Source: Thermoproteota archaeon (GTDB lineage: Archaea; Thermoproteota; Methanomethylicia; Methanomethylicales; Methanomethylicaceae). Taken from it: DNA of 62,954 nt. Shown here piece by piece: positions 51,001-60,265 of this stretch. Where the stretch lies: NCBI GenBank assembly GCA_029887795.1, contig JARXPE010000004.1, positions 1 through 62,954 of the forward strand, in the 5' to 3' direction. A program made the translations under genes and the position numbers. The notes under the pieces are model-generated. The model made no database searches and was not told the origin of the DNA. It was given only the letters and a program-made list of their open reading frames with translations. The first letter of the stretch is position 1. Every line of letters starts with the position of its first letter.

Positions 51001-52506
51001 TAAAGGCACCTCTTGAGGGAACTCCGCGTTGACCCAAGCAAAGGAACTGGTGGGCACGTTTGAGATATTCACACTTGCCACTAAACCAGATAAATTCAAG
51101 TCTGGAGTCCCGTCAATAAGGATCTTTCTAATTTCTAATTTCAGCCAAGAAGGGGATGTGCTGGCGTTTCTAAGATAAATTTCGATGGTAGGAAGTTCCG
51201 ACTTCATTGCTACAAAGTGAGATGCCCACCACATGCTTTGAGAGATCGTCTGGTAAGATGTTGAAGTCCTAGGGTTCCCTCCGTAGCTGGAGTTGTATGT
51301 GAAAAGGACATATTTTATCTGGTTAAGGGTTGCAGTATACCCTTCGTAAGTTATGTGTATGTTGTTGTTGATGTCTGAGGCTATGCTCGGGTTCCTTCCT
51401 TGCTCATACCAAGAGCCGTTGCTTATTCTTGGAAAGCCATACCAAGCAAATGAGAAACCGTCATTGACACTCATCGAGTAGGTAATAAAAACATCGTAAT
51501 TGTAAACCGCAAAAATGGTTTTGTAGGGGTCTCCAGTTCTTGCCAAAGCCCTCTGATTGGCAGAGACTAACCCCGAGGCTTTAGTAGATACCTCCGGAGG
51601 TGTGGAGGGGCGGGGCGGCGAATACTCGGAGAGGTCGCCGTACCAACCTGAGCTATTTGAAGTGAAGTTCATGTTGCTTATTGGGAAAGTGGTTTGCTGC
51701 GATATGTTGGCTGAAAATACCATCCTTCTTTCATCTTCAGCGTAAGTATCTTCTAAGGATCCGCTCTCCCAAGATCCGTTAATCATGGTATAAGATGAGG
51801 CATTATACCTCCTAAGTATCTGAGTCAATGGAGAGCTCAGGAAGTACATGGACTGGGAGTCCTGAAGTTGCAGTAGCGAAACCGAGCCGTTGACATAAGA
51901 CCCCTGATAAACCGTGAAAGAGGACGGATGATACTCGTAGCTATCGAAGGAAGGAGAGGATGCGATGGTATAGTAGGACCCGTCGACGCTCTCGACCGAA
52001 GATGGTAGTGAGCCACTTACATAACTTCCGGTAATTATGTTGCATAGAGAGGGGTAGTAGGTCAATAGTGAAGGCATCGTTGGAATAATGTTGTATTTGA
52101 CGAGTTCCAATGATGAGGCAATTGTGCCCCTTTTGGTGGCGAGCTTAAAGTTCAGTGGTGCAGAAAGGTCAAGACCTCCTCTTGGGATGGCAATTCTCAC
52201 AATTTCTCCAGCAGAGACGTTATAATAAACCGGTACGCGCATTAAAAACGTCCCTGAGGGGGCTTCCACGTATACGCTGTCTACAACAGCGTCAATCCCT
52301 CCCCTGTTAAGCGTGTATATGTAGACGTGATCGCTGTCGGCAGCAACATTAATAATCTTGAGGTCCTCAAGAAGGTCTGAGGTTTGATACGGCCCAGTAG
52401 CTGTGAGTCGGGTCACCGAGCTGTATATGACTGAGGCGGAAGCCACAACTATCATGATAAGGAGTATGGAGGCGAATATTGGCGATACTCCTTTCCTATT
52501 TGCCAT
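48022..52506 (-). CDS. giant surface protein with type IV pilin-like N-terminus (putative adhesin)
   Basis: MANRKGVSPIFASILLIMIVVASASVIY class III-type signal; about 1450 aa Ser/Thr/Tyr/Asn-rich beta ectodomain with repeats. Confidence 0.85.
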   Translation of the reverse strand: MANRKGVSPIFASILLIMIVVASASVIYSSVTRLTATGPYQTSDLLEDLKIINVAADSDHVYIYTLNRGGIDAVVDSVYVEAPSGTFLMRVPVYYNVSAGEIVRIAIPRGGLDLSAPLNFKLATKRGTIASSLELVKYNIIPTMPSLLTYYPSLCNIITGSYVSGSLPSSVESVDGSYYTIASSPSFDSYEYHPSSFTVYQGSYVNGSVSLLQLQDSQSMYFLSSPLTQILRRYNASSYTMINGSWESGSLEDTYAEDERRMVFSANISQQTTFPISNMNFTSNSSGWYGDLSEYSPPRPSTPPEVSTKASGLVSANQRALARTGDPYKTIFAVYNYDVFITYSMSVNDGFSFAWYGFPRISNGSWYEQGRNPSIASDINNNIHITYEGYTATLNQIKYVLFTYNSSYGGNPRTSTSYQTISQSMWWASHFVAMKSELPTIEIYLRNASTSPSWLKLEIRKILIDGTPDLNLSGLVASVNISNVPTSSFAWVNAEFPQEVPLNKGSQYAVVLSTNGSFQWAYTTTSYAGSLGGWSYNMTSWLTYPHYNFCLRIPGWVGWTSSSPITIYSVPSTILLQRPVIATYPYLTSQDQQFYSAASSISVYGSNYYAQSFVPSSNVLSGIMLYLYRLGSPGDHLYVEIRKNNGTSPDMSSSGILASGRIDYGRVIDVAAAQWFDCIFALPAYLDTSQTYWIVVYSPGSSSSAYWIWYRSASDGYPNGNAASSSNGGQTWTPQAWDFSFRTYASKDERPALSWYYQAPTGTSRLRVMFIRCRPGLDPSLTPSWYNYAGSSNTPDNIYQVTATGETRVSMTFQPNTNNIYFIFTRADQQNIIYRRVYRWNPDTGNWGAISGSTTITSGVNYAEFSSAPEPYNNYVVFAFVLNTGYTQVRYFTSANAQINISPPSTSMRYPTLTCIAGRIYILYTDQSRIYYRYYDGSWSGEYLYYAGTQYSLPNSIYRPSFSSVDFVWLDRTEIILYGSIFPTGLAKTVGPNYDPANGNPYGSGGGSLSFDIDDAHFDYSFHRFIVSYFTNFTSPSSWEEAKASFAWQFNLTPTRKYNYGDYSHVKLDSVALVLADSGGNDLAVLYLDDNYGNGWVGLSVGYLYRTNISVNYPMQQNTDYQLKVLFNISCSDPSDLSHITTRIDDVGISFIGYSAVLNVEFSGTSDTDEWSKILVNMTSNVTTVPTECVVRVYNFDLGRYPVFGEQGYFNFTYQNLSEENRVLEIASGANSFRDASGSWNISISLACGSNELKFGLNMLNFIPMVNVHSVSVEFEGTSDTLEWISLLWNSTQAFSVPSVEVTIQLYNYTAGSYQSSGFGYLSYTSSNSPFSFESFSQSSTERPGDFKDASGNWKILISATKVGRQFYMLSDYMLYSPTLVSQQQIDAYFVFQNVVVGTIFNMTYNITSLFNMTSVNVTFQLWDYSTSSWSTVYSINYISGPANTPEIASITVTSDFLKYISSGESRLRIYAFKNEQSPFDFNADQIKLDVWAL

Positions 52507-52850
52507 AGAACTCGATGTAATTTTATTCCTTTAAATGTTTAACTTTATCGGTGCGAATCGGCTAATAGAACATATTATTCCCCATATAAATCTAGTAGGT
52601 CGAGCCCTCATAATAGCGAGTTAAGGGCTGTCCAAGCTGGTTTTTATCCTGAAGATGTAGTCCATGATCCGCTTTATTGCTCTTGCAGCCTGCATGACAA
52701 GAAATCCCAGTTTGGGAATCTGGAGCTTCCTCGTCCGATTAAAATGGGCATTCATTCAGTGTGGGACTTCCCGATATTAATGCAGAGAGCACAACTAACT
52801 CAAAACGTCTTATATATTTGGCACGATATTATTTCAGTGTTGACCCGTAT

Positions 52851-53282
52851 ATGTCTAGAGGTATAAGCGAGATCGTTGCAACATTAATGATTATAACAAT
52901 AGTCTCCGGGATAAGCCTGAGCATCTATGTTTACAGTCTAGGTTACTTTACTGGAACAGCCTCGGCTTTCGGGGAGATCGTGAAGATGAACACTAACACT
53001 TTGAGAGAGAGATTTGCTGTGGTGGATGTGATAATAAGGAGCTCTACTGAGGGTACAGAGGTCTCGGCTGCGGTATACAACTACGGGAAGACAGAAATCA
53101 CCCTTAGAACGATGTTTTTAAACGGCACTGAGCTGAGCGTAGGGGGCCCGAAAGAAATCCTTCCTTCAGAGGTCGCATGGTTCAACGGGAGCATGTCAAT
53201 CGCATTAGTTAACGGGTCCATTTGTTCCTTGAGAGTCGTTAGTGAGTTGGGGAACTTCTATGAGACTACGGTGGTCTATTAA
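52851..53282 (+). CDS. type IV pilin-like protein
   Basis: MSRGISEIVATLMIITIVSGISLSIYVYSLGYF. Confidence 0.8.
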   Translation: MSRGISEIVATLMIITIVSGISLSIYVYSLGYFTGTASAFGEIVKMNTNTLRERFAVVDVIIRSSTEGTEVSAAVYNYGKTEITLRTMFLNGTELSVGGPKEILPSEVAWFNGSMSIALVNGSICSLRVVSELGNFYETTVVY

Positions 53283-54114
53283 GACTAGGGATAAAGCGGT
53301 TGGCACGATTATAGGCGCAACGATCTTCCTAGGAATTTTCTTAGTATCTGTGTCCCTCTTGTTGTTTTGGATGCAAAGCTACGCGAACTACGCGGGAGCG
53401 GCGTTAAAAGAGACGGGATTTGAAGTGGAAAGGGCGAGGGAAGATCTGGTATTGACATTTTTAAATTCCACGGCGAAGCTTAAAGTGATCGCAAGAAACC
53501 CAACGCCGTACACAATTATAATAACCCAAGTATGGTCAAACCACTCGTTTCTGACCGGGGAGTGGGTCGTGCCCGCAAAGGGGAGTGCCGAGATCAATAC
53601 TACGCTTGATTATGCAGGGATGGCTCTATGCAAGGTCGTAACAAGCAGGGGTAACATATTCTCAGGCCCCCAGACCGTTGGTGAGGACTTGGAGGAGTAT
53701 ATGATAGAGGAGGGGAGGTGGTATGTTCAATGGTACAACCTCTCCGCCAGACGTGTCTTTGATATGAAACTGGGAGAGAGCTACTGGCAGAGCCTGAGCA
53801 TATCGTTCCAGTGGGGGTCTGCACAAAATGATCCTATATTCGGAGGGTACACGAAGGTCGGCTTTAATGCGACAACGCGCGTGGTGGCATTTGGAACTAA
53901 GATGTACATAAACTGGTATGTGAATGAGGATGCGAGAGTGATAATAAAGGAATTGAACATAGACTCTGGCTGGCAGACTGGAGCAGGGTATGTTGAGGCT
54001 AACGTTTCGCCAGGAGGTGCCTACACAGTCACAGTACTCTACAGCAGGTGGACGGGCGCGCCCTTCATGACTCTGAATGTGGTGAATGCCGACTTTATAA
54101 GTTCGGTCAGGTAA
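53260..54114 (+). CDS. pilin-like/archaellar-type secreted protein
   Basis: MRLRWSIKTRDKAVGTIIGATIFLGIFLVSVSLLLFWMQSYANY then beta-rich domain; overlaps upstream pilin gene. Confidence 0.7.
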   Translation: MRLRWSIKTRDKAVGTIIGATIFLGIFLVSVSLLLFWMQSYANYAGAALKETGFEVERAREDLVLTFLNSTAKLKVIARNPTPYTIIITQVWSNHSFLTGEWVVPAKGSAEINTTLDYAGMALCKVVTSRGNIFSGPQTVGEDLEEYMIEEGRWYVQWYNLSARRVFDMKLGESYWQSLSISFQWGSAQNDPIFGGYTKVGFNATTRVVAFGTKMYINWYVNEDARVIIKELNIDSGWQTGAGYVEANVSPGGAYTVTVLYSRWTGAPFMTLNVVNADFISSVR

Positions 54115-54182
54115 TAAAAAGTTACCTAAAATAAAAAATTATTATTTAAATAAAAAAATAAAGAAATAAAAAAATAAAAAAA

Positions 54183-54680
54183 TTATTTCCTCACCGCAAA
54201 CTCAAGGGTCGTTCCATCCTCGCAAACTATGCGAATGGTTTGGGTCCTGGCAGCAGGGTTCGAAGACTCTATATATAAGGTTCCAACTGAGGCGACATCC
54301 AAGGAAGTAGTGGGTGTACCAGCAACAAAGAAAGCCCATTCCAGAGTGGTATTAACAGCCAGTTGGGTCCAGATTTGAGATTCGCTATTAGCCGTACTGT
54401 TATATGATATTTTTACTCCATCGACGTACACAGAATTTAATACGACAGCCTTTCCACCGGTGTTGCGTATGTATGCAGTAATTGAGCTGCTGGTTGTGCC
54501 GTTGACCGAGTAGGAGTCGTAGGTAAGTTGACCTTGAACGTTAGTGGAGGTCTGAGTGCCTGTGCCTACGAACCCCATGACAAAGGTGTAGGTCACAACT
54601 ACTGCTGCTACCGCGATGACTATGAGAAGCAAAGTCGCAATTATCGGTGAGACTCCTCTTCTATCTAAATTTATATTCAT
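54183..54680 (-). CDS. type IV pilin (candidate major subunit)
   Basis: MNINLDRRGVSPIIATLLLIVIAVAAVVVTYTFVMGFVGT. Confidence 0.9.
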   Translation of the reverse strand: MNINLDRRGVSPIIATLLLIVIAVAAVVVTYTFVMGFVGTGTQTSTNVQGQLTYDSYSVNGTTSSSITAYIRNTGGKAVVLNSVYVDGVKISYNSTANSESQIWTQLAVNTTLEWAFFVAGTPTTSLDVASVGTLYIESSNPAARTQTIRIVCEDGTTLEFAVRK

Positions 54681-54889
54681 GAATTAATGTTGAATTTGAC
54701 TTTAATATAAATATTTCCTTTTTATTTTTGCGATATTGGGAGTTTTGAGGTTCTCATGGTAAGTCGAGCATCCACTATGAACGGGGCTTCCATAACCGAG
54801 TCCGCCAATCGCATCGCCTGTTAAAATCCAAAAATTACCCTTCCCTTTTATATATGAAAAAGTAAAATATTCCAATAGATCACTAATTA

Positions 54890-56380
54890 GTGATGCAAAT
54901 GGAAGACATAGAAGTTCAGTTCAAGACTACATATCCTATCGAGGAGCCCTATGCTTATGCGGCAATCTTAGAGGATCCCCAGACTAAAGAGATCACATAT
55001 AAAGTGATAGAACCCACGCTTACGCCACAGGACAGATCCTTATTAGAGAAGATAAAGAAGATATTTCTTGACGAGCTTGACGTGGATGTTTCAGAACTGA
55101 ATAAAGAGAAAGCTCGCAAGATCATAGAAGAAAGAGTAAGAAAAATTATAAAGAACTATGAAATGAACCTAGACGAGGGAATGGTAAGAAAATTTCTCTA
55201 TTTTATAAATAGGGATTTCCTTGGATTCGAGAAGATCGATCCTTTGATGAAGGATCACTATATTGAAGATATATCATGTGATGGTGTAGGCGTGCCCATA
55301 TACGTCTGGCATCGGGAGTACGAATCGATCAAGACCAATCTCGTTTATGATAATGAGGAGGAGCTAAACAGGTTCGTTGTGAGGTTGGCATACCTTTGTG
55401 GAAAACACCTGTCTATAGCGGATCCGATTTTAGACGGCTCGCTCCCAGACGGTAGCAGGGTTAATGCCACATACAGCTCAGAGATCTCAAGGCGCGGGAC
55501 CACATTCACCATTAGGAGGTTCAGGGCAGATCCTCTTACGATTGCAGACCTAATCAATTTGGGCACGATCTCTTTGGATATAGCCGCATATCTTTGGTTC
55601 GTCATTGAGAATAAGAGTTCCATATTAATAGCCGGAGAGATCGCCTCAGGAAAGACTACTCTCCTCAACTGCACCTCGATGTTCATAAGGCCAGATATGA
55701 AGATAGTTTCCATAGAAGAGACGCCCGAGCTAAACCTCCCTCACATAAACTGGATACCGATGAACACCAGGACAGGCTTCGGTAGGAAGGGAAGCGATGT
55801 CACTCTATTCGATCTTTTAAAGAACGCTCTCAGGCAGAGACCTGATTACATAATCGTGGGCGAAGTGCGAGGGCAGGAGGCATTCACACTCTTCCAAGCA
55901 TTATCCACGGGTCACGGTGTTCAGGCGACAATCCACGCCGACACGCCGGAAAAGGTAGTAAGCAGGCTCGAGTCGGAGCCCATGAATGTGCCAAGACCAA
56001 TGATAGGACTGCTAGACATCATAATAGTACAGGGGAGGGTAAGGATTAATGAGAAACCTGCCAGAAGGACGTTATATGTAACAGAGGTCAAGGACTACGA
56101 TAGGGAGAACGATGAGATTCTGCTCAATGAGATCTCCAGATGGGAGCCTGCCAAGGATGAACATATCAAAACAGGAGAGAGTGTGCTTTTAAAGAAGATA
56201 GCTGAGAGAAAAGGATTTTCAATGGAAGAGGTCATGTCGGAGATAAACAAAAGAAAGGTCGTGCTGAACTGGATGGTCAAAAAGGGAATGAGGAGGTACA
56301 TGGAAATCGGGACCATGCTTCGGGAGTACTATGCGGATAAGGAGAGGACTTTCAAGAGGGCGCTGGTGGAGAGTTTATGA
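54890..56380 (+). CDS. type II/IV secretion (pilus assembly) ATPase
   Basis: FTIRRFRADPLTIADLINLGT, IAGEIASGKTTLLNCTSMFI, VGEVRGQEAFTLFQALSTGHGVQATIHAD. Confidence 0.96.
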   Translation: MMQMEDIEVQFKTTYPIEEPYAYAAILEDPQTKEITYKVIEPTLTPQDRSLLEKIKKIFLDELDVDVSELNKEKARKIIEERVRKIIKNYEMNLDEGMVRKFLYFINRDFLGFEKIDPLMKDHYIEDISCDGVGVPIYVWHREYESIKTNLVYDNEEELNRFVVRLAYLCGKHLSIADPILDGSLPDGSRVNATYSSEISRRGTTFTIRRFRADPLTIADLINLGTISLDIAAYLWFVIENKSSILIAGEIASGKTTLLNCTSMFIRPDMKIVSIEETPELNLPHINWIPMNTRTGFGRKGSDVTLFDLLKNALRQRPDYIIVGEVRGQEAFTLFQALSTGHGVQATIHADTPEKVVSRLESEPMNVPRPMIGLLDIIIVQGRVRINEKPARRTLYVTEVKDYDRENDEILLNEISRWEPAKDEHIKTGESVLLKKIAERKGFSMEEVMSEINKRKVVLNWMVKKGMRRYMEIGTMLREYYADKERTFKRALVESL

Positions 56381-57264
56381 AGAGGAGGCGCCTCTCTTTT
56401 CCTGATATATACTATATATCATATAGACTCCTTGGAAGATGGGCAGAGCTCGTTCTGCCGTACTTTGAGGATCTTGAGAAGGATATAAAGCGCGCGGGTA
56501 TGAAGGTTTCGTTGAATAGATACGTCAGCAATATGTTGTTGGTCACATTCATCGCGTTCATATTGGGTTTTTTGTTACCACTGCCTATCCTGATCCCTAG
56601 GACGGCGGTCTTCTATGCTTTGACGGCGAGTCTAGGAATTGGGCTTTTGGCATCAGGGATATCATTCTGGATAATGTATGTAATCCCAAATGTACGTGCC
56701 AGTACCAGGAAAGATAGGATAGGGAGGGCTTTAAGCTTCGTAGTGAATTACATGGCAATATTGTCAACGGCGGGCGTAGTGCCAGAGAGGATCTTTAAGA
56801 GCATGTCCAGTTCCGATATAGACCCCATTTTAAGAGAAGAGGCCTCAGAGGTGGTGAGGGGGTTCGAGATCTTGGGGGAGGACTTCTATTCGGCGCTTCG
56901 GAGGAGATGTGATGAGACTTCTTCGAAGCAGTTCTCTGAGCTCCTAAGGGGATTATCAATGGTCAGTTTGGCTGGGGGGGACTTGACTAGGTACCTAAGG
57001 ACACAGGCAAAGTATTTTATGAGGATGAGGAGAGTGGCTCTAAGAAAGGGGCTGGACCAGCTTGGAGTCTTGGCAGAAGTCTATGTGACTGCAGGGATAG
57101 TCATGCCGATGGTGATAATCATAATGCTCTCTACCATGTCACTCATTGGAGGAGGGCTTATGAACGTTATTCCTTGGCTTTACTTGGTAACCTTCTTGAT
57201 TATACCAGTTGTATCCATTTTACTCATTATACTTATAGACACCATGGTGCCAAAGGAGGAGTGA
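56377..57264 (+). CDS. TadC/GspF-like pilus assembly membrane protein 1
   Basis: Multi-TM; RIGRALSFVVNYMAILSTAGVVPERIFKSMSSSDIDPILREEASEVVRGFEILGEDFYSALRRR. Confidence 0.88.
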   Translation: MKRRRLSFPDIYYISYRLLGRWAELVLPYFEDLEKDIKRAGMKVSLNRYVSNMLLVTFIAFILGFLLPLPILIPRTAVFYALTASLGIGLLASGISFWIMYVIPNVRASTRKDRIGRALSFVVNYMAILSTAGVVPERIFKSMSSSDIDPILREEASEVVRGFEILGEDFYSALRRRCDETSSKQFSELLRGLSMVSLAGGDLTRYLRTQAKYFMRMRRVALRKGLDQLGVLAEVYVTAGIVMPMVIIIMLSTMSLIGGGLMNVIPWLYLVTFLIIPVVSILLIILIDTMVPKEE

Positions 57265-57266
57265 TT

Positions 57267-58094
57267 ATGCCCTACGTCAAAAAGAACGAGAGATATATCT
57301 TATATGCGATATCCTGTGGCTCAGGGATTATTCTAGGGATCTTAGGCTACTACATAGGAACAAACAACGTCAGGCTCGGGGATTATATAATTGTAATAGC
57401 GGTCATGCTAACGTTATTCCCGCCAGGCGCTCTCGACTACTTTGAGTTCAGATGGAAAAAATCCATCGAGAACAGGATGCCAGACATTCTCTACGACATT
57501 GCCGAAGGGCAGTTGACTGGCATGACTTTTATAAGAGCACTACAGACTGCAGCTACAAAGGATTACAGTGCAGCATCTAGAGAGCTCAGGAGGGTGCTTG
57601 CGCAGATCAGACTTGGAATGAGTCTGGAAGAAGCATTCCAGTCTTTTGCAAAAAGGGTTGACTCTGAGATTGTGAAAAAAGTAGGAATTGTAATATCCGA
57701 GACCAGCAAGTTCGGGGGAGACGTATCAAAAATAATAAGGAGCCTGGCAGATTATGTAAAGGACATAATACTTATTAATGAAGAGAGAAGGGCTACTATG
57801 CGAATGTATATAGGGGTCACATACATAGCTTTCGGCGTTTTACTTTTTACGATAATGATACTTTTGAATAACTTCTTTGTGCCGATAATTCAGTTAAGCG
57901 GAACTGTGATCTTTGTATCACAAGCGCCCTACGAAGAGTACAGAAGAATTTTCTTTTATTTATGTGTTGTACAGGCCATCTCTTCAGGACTTGTTGCGGG
58001 AAAGATGGGGGAGGGGACGATGTCTGCCGGGTTGAAACATGTAGTTATTATGCTCTTCTTGACACTATTACTCTTCTCAATCTTCATAATGTGA
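57267..58094 (+). CDS. TadC/GspF-like pilus assembly membrane protein 2
   Basis: RMPDILYDIAEGQLTGMTFIRALQTAATKDYSAASRELRRVLAQIRLGMSLEEAFQSFAKR. Confidence 0.87.
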   Translation: MPYVKKNERYILYAISCGSGIILGILGYYIGTNNVRLGDYIIVIAVMLTLFPPGALDYFEFRWKKSIENRMPDILYDIAEGQLTGMTFIRALQTAATKDYSAASRELRRVLAQIRLGMSLEEAFQSFAKRVDSEIVKKVGIVISETSKFGGDVSKIIRSLADYVKDIILINEERRATMRMYIGVTYIAFGVLLFTIMILLNNFFVPIIQLSGTVIFVSQAPYEEYRRIFFYLCVVQAISSGLVAGKMGEGTMSAGLKHVVIMLFLTLLLFSIFIM

Positions 58095-58207
58095 AGGCTA
58101 TGCCATGGTAGCCTCAATCTTTCTTCCTTATAAATTGATATAATAAAAATTACTAAACATTGGGGAAGTTTTGGATTTTTCGGAAAACTTGCAAAAGATA
58201 CAGGCTA

Positions 58208-59218
58208 TTACGCCAAGACTTTGAGGCTTGTGGAAATAATGGACTTTAGAGGCGCCATTATGTCTGATACGGAAGTCCCTTCCACTATTTTTATTCCGTA
58301 AAGCGGGGCTAGTTTCTTTGCACCTTCCTGGATGCCCGGTATACAGACCAATATTGTGTTTGTTGGGTTGGTGTCCAATACTTTGACGAACAAGTTCATA
58401 ACAACAGATTCGTTAATTGGTTCTTTGGATACTGCGACATCCACGGCAACGGTGTTTCCAGACTTATCGACGCCCACTACATCGAAGGGGTGAGAAACGC
58501 CAGATTTCCCCAGAAGGGTTCCTGGTGAGCTCACGACATATCCCTCCTCTCTAAGTGTGCTTACTATAGGGTTGATGGCGAGGTGTCGCCGGGAGAATTC
58601 TTCTATGGCAGCTTTGTTTATTACAATGCGCCCAACGGAGGAAATGATTAAGCCATGCGCAGTTACCTCCTTCTTGCATCCCCTGCAGAGGTAGGTTATC
58701 TTCGGCAGGTCCATCTGCCGATAGCATGTGAGGCACCTGTACCAGACGCCAACAGTCCTATAGTCTCTGCCCTCTAGGGACAATTTAGATCCGCAGCTCG
58801 GACATATCAGCGTCCCTGTAGGGTCTTTAAACTTGGAGATAGGACCGATCACGCCATCCCTTATGTGCTCCAATAGCAACTCTTTGTAAAGTTGTGTTGA
58901 GTTACAGAAGTGGCAGTGGAAATAGACGCGGATTTGCTCAGACCCGCAATACGGGCACCTAAGTACTTGATCATGGTATTCTCTAGTGCCTAGACCTAGG
59001 GAGATGATCTTGTTTACAACCTCGATGGACTCAGTAGGAGAGACTTTGCAGGAGTTTATTATATCAGGGTAGACATATCCAAAACAAGCGTCAAATTCTG
59101 GTAGGAGCACATCTTTATTCCCCCTAACGAGATGTTCGAAAAGGCAGACTAGCCTCTGATCGCTTGTAATCGCCGAGTAATAAGAGCTTGGAGGGAGGGG
59201 CGACGACAATGACTCCAC
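58208..59218 (-). CDS. multi-zinc-ribbon protein (TackOD1-like) with restriction-endonuclease-fold-like C-terminus
   Basis: CPYCGSEQ..CHFC, CPSCGSK..CLTC, CRGC; C-terminus HPFDVVGVDKSGNTVAVDVAVSKEPINESVVMNLFVKVLDTNPTNTILVCIPGIQEGAKKLAPLYGIKIVEG. Confidence 0.65.
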   Translation of the reverse strand: MESLSSPLPPSSYYSAITSDQRLVCLFEHLVRGNKDVLLPEFDACFGYVYPDIINSCKVSPTESIEVVNKIISLGLGTREYHDQVLRCPYCGSEQIRVYFHCHFCNSTQLYKELLLEHIRDGVIGPISKFKDPTGTLICPSCGSKLSLEGRDYRTVGVWYRCLTCYRQMDLPKITYLCRGCKKEVTAHGLIISSVGRIVINKAAIEEFSRRHLAINPIVSTLREEGYVVSSPGTLLGKSGVSHPFDVVGVDKSGNTVAVDVAVSKEPINESVVMNLFVKVLDTNPTNTILVCIPGIQEGAKKLAPLYGIKIVEGTSVSDIMAPLKSIISTSLKVLA

Positions 59219-59527
59219 CTACTCGATAGTAGTTATCATAAACATTAACTCATGAATATAAACTATCAATCAAGTATATAAATAATCATATAGTATGATT
59301 AAAGCCTTATTATGAATTTTAGTGAGATATAATTAACTTTGGGGTGGTGAACCGCCCTACTTGAAGCGCAGTTAGCTTCGGTGTTAAAGCTGCTTGGGGG
59401 TTAATTCTACCGCCAGAGGCACTCTTAGTGGGCGAGTCAGAGCTGCCAGCTACCTTATCTCTTTATTGTCAAATCCCTCTGCCTAGCACGGATTTTTAAG
59501 GTCAGTAGTTCTGAGTCCCAAAAGGAG

Positions 59528-59577
59528 TGGACCGGTTTGGACTTGAACCAACAGTCATGGGTGGATCTCCCATCCTC
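59528..59577 (-). other. 3'-half tRNA-like sequence (anticodon-arm-like, T-arm, acceptor 3' strand)
   Basis: ATGGG-AGATCCA-CCCAT-GACT-GTTGG-TTCAAGT-CCAAA-CCGGTCC-A; no matching 5' half seen in the window. Confidence 0.45.
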
Positions 59578-60265
59578 TTTTTTCCTATAATTGCACACAT
59601 ACTGGAGAACAGAATTCTGTCTAAACAAAAATCCCACACTACGTCAAATAAATCCATACATATTCACCATCACCTGATAGTCAGATTTCGTTTTTATTTT
59701 ATCAGCCATTTGTCACACTTACATAAAACCACCATCACCTTCCATAAAGATCACCCATTTTTCGCAATAAATTTTCCATTAGTTTTTGAGGGCAAGTCCT
59801 AAAAAAGTGCGATATGTTAACATTATGACTAAGATGGACAAGACAATGGTGGACTTATAGTAGAAGCAACATAATGAACGGCTCACTTTTTTCTTGAATC
59901 ATCTAAACTACTACTTCTTTTATTAAGACAAAGCTATTGCAGGAGTGCACATTTTATTGGGTAACAACCTGACAGTCTGGTCGCGCTCGGCTTGAAAGTC
60001 ATTAGGAAAATTTTCAAGTCCGGAGCCAGAGAGAGCATTCCCCTATACGTGTCATGTCATTTAAAATTATTATATCTAAACTAATCTAAACTAAAATATA
60101 TACTTCATAATATTATTCATCTATAACCTCAACTTTCATGAGGCTAATACTTTTAAATCTAGATATCCAATATGTGAATTTAACACATTTAAAAATAAAA
60201 TCTTTAATTATAAAAAATATTATAATTTATTTTATAAAAAATAAAAATTTATTTGTTATGCGGTA

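Noticed and set aside
54114-54186. A-rich repeat aaataaaaaaataaaaaaatt
   Set aside because: Simple low-complexity spacer between convergent genes; likely terminator-like, no specific claim made.
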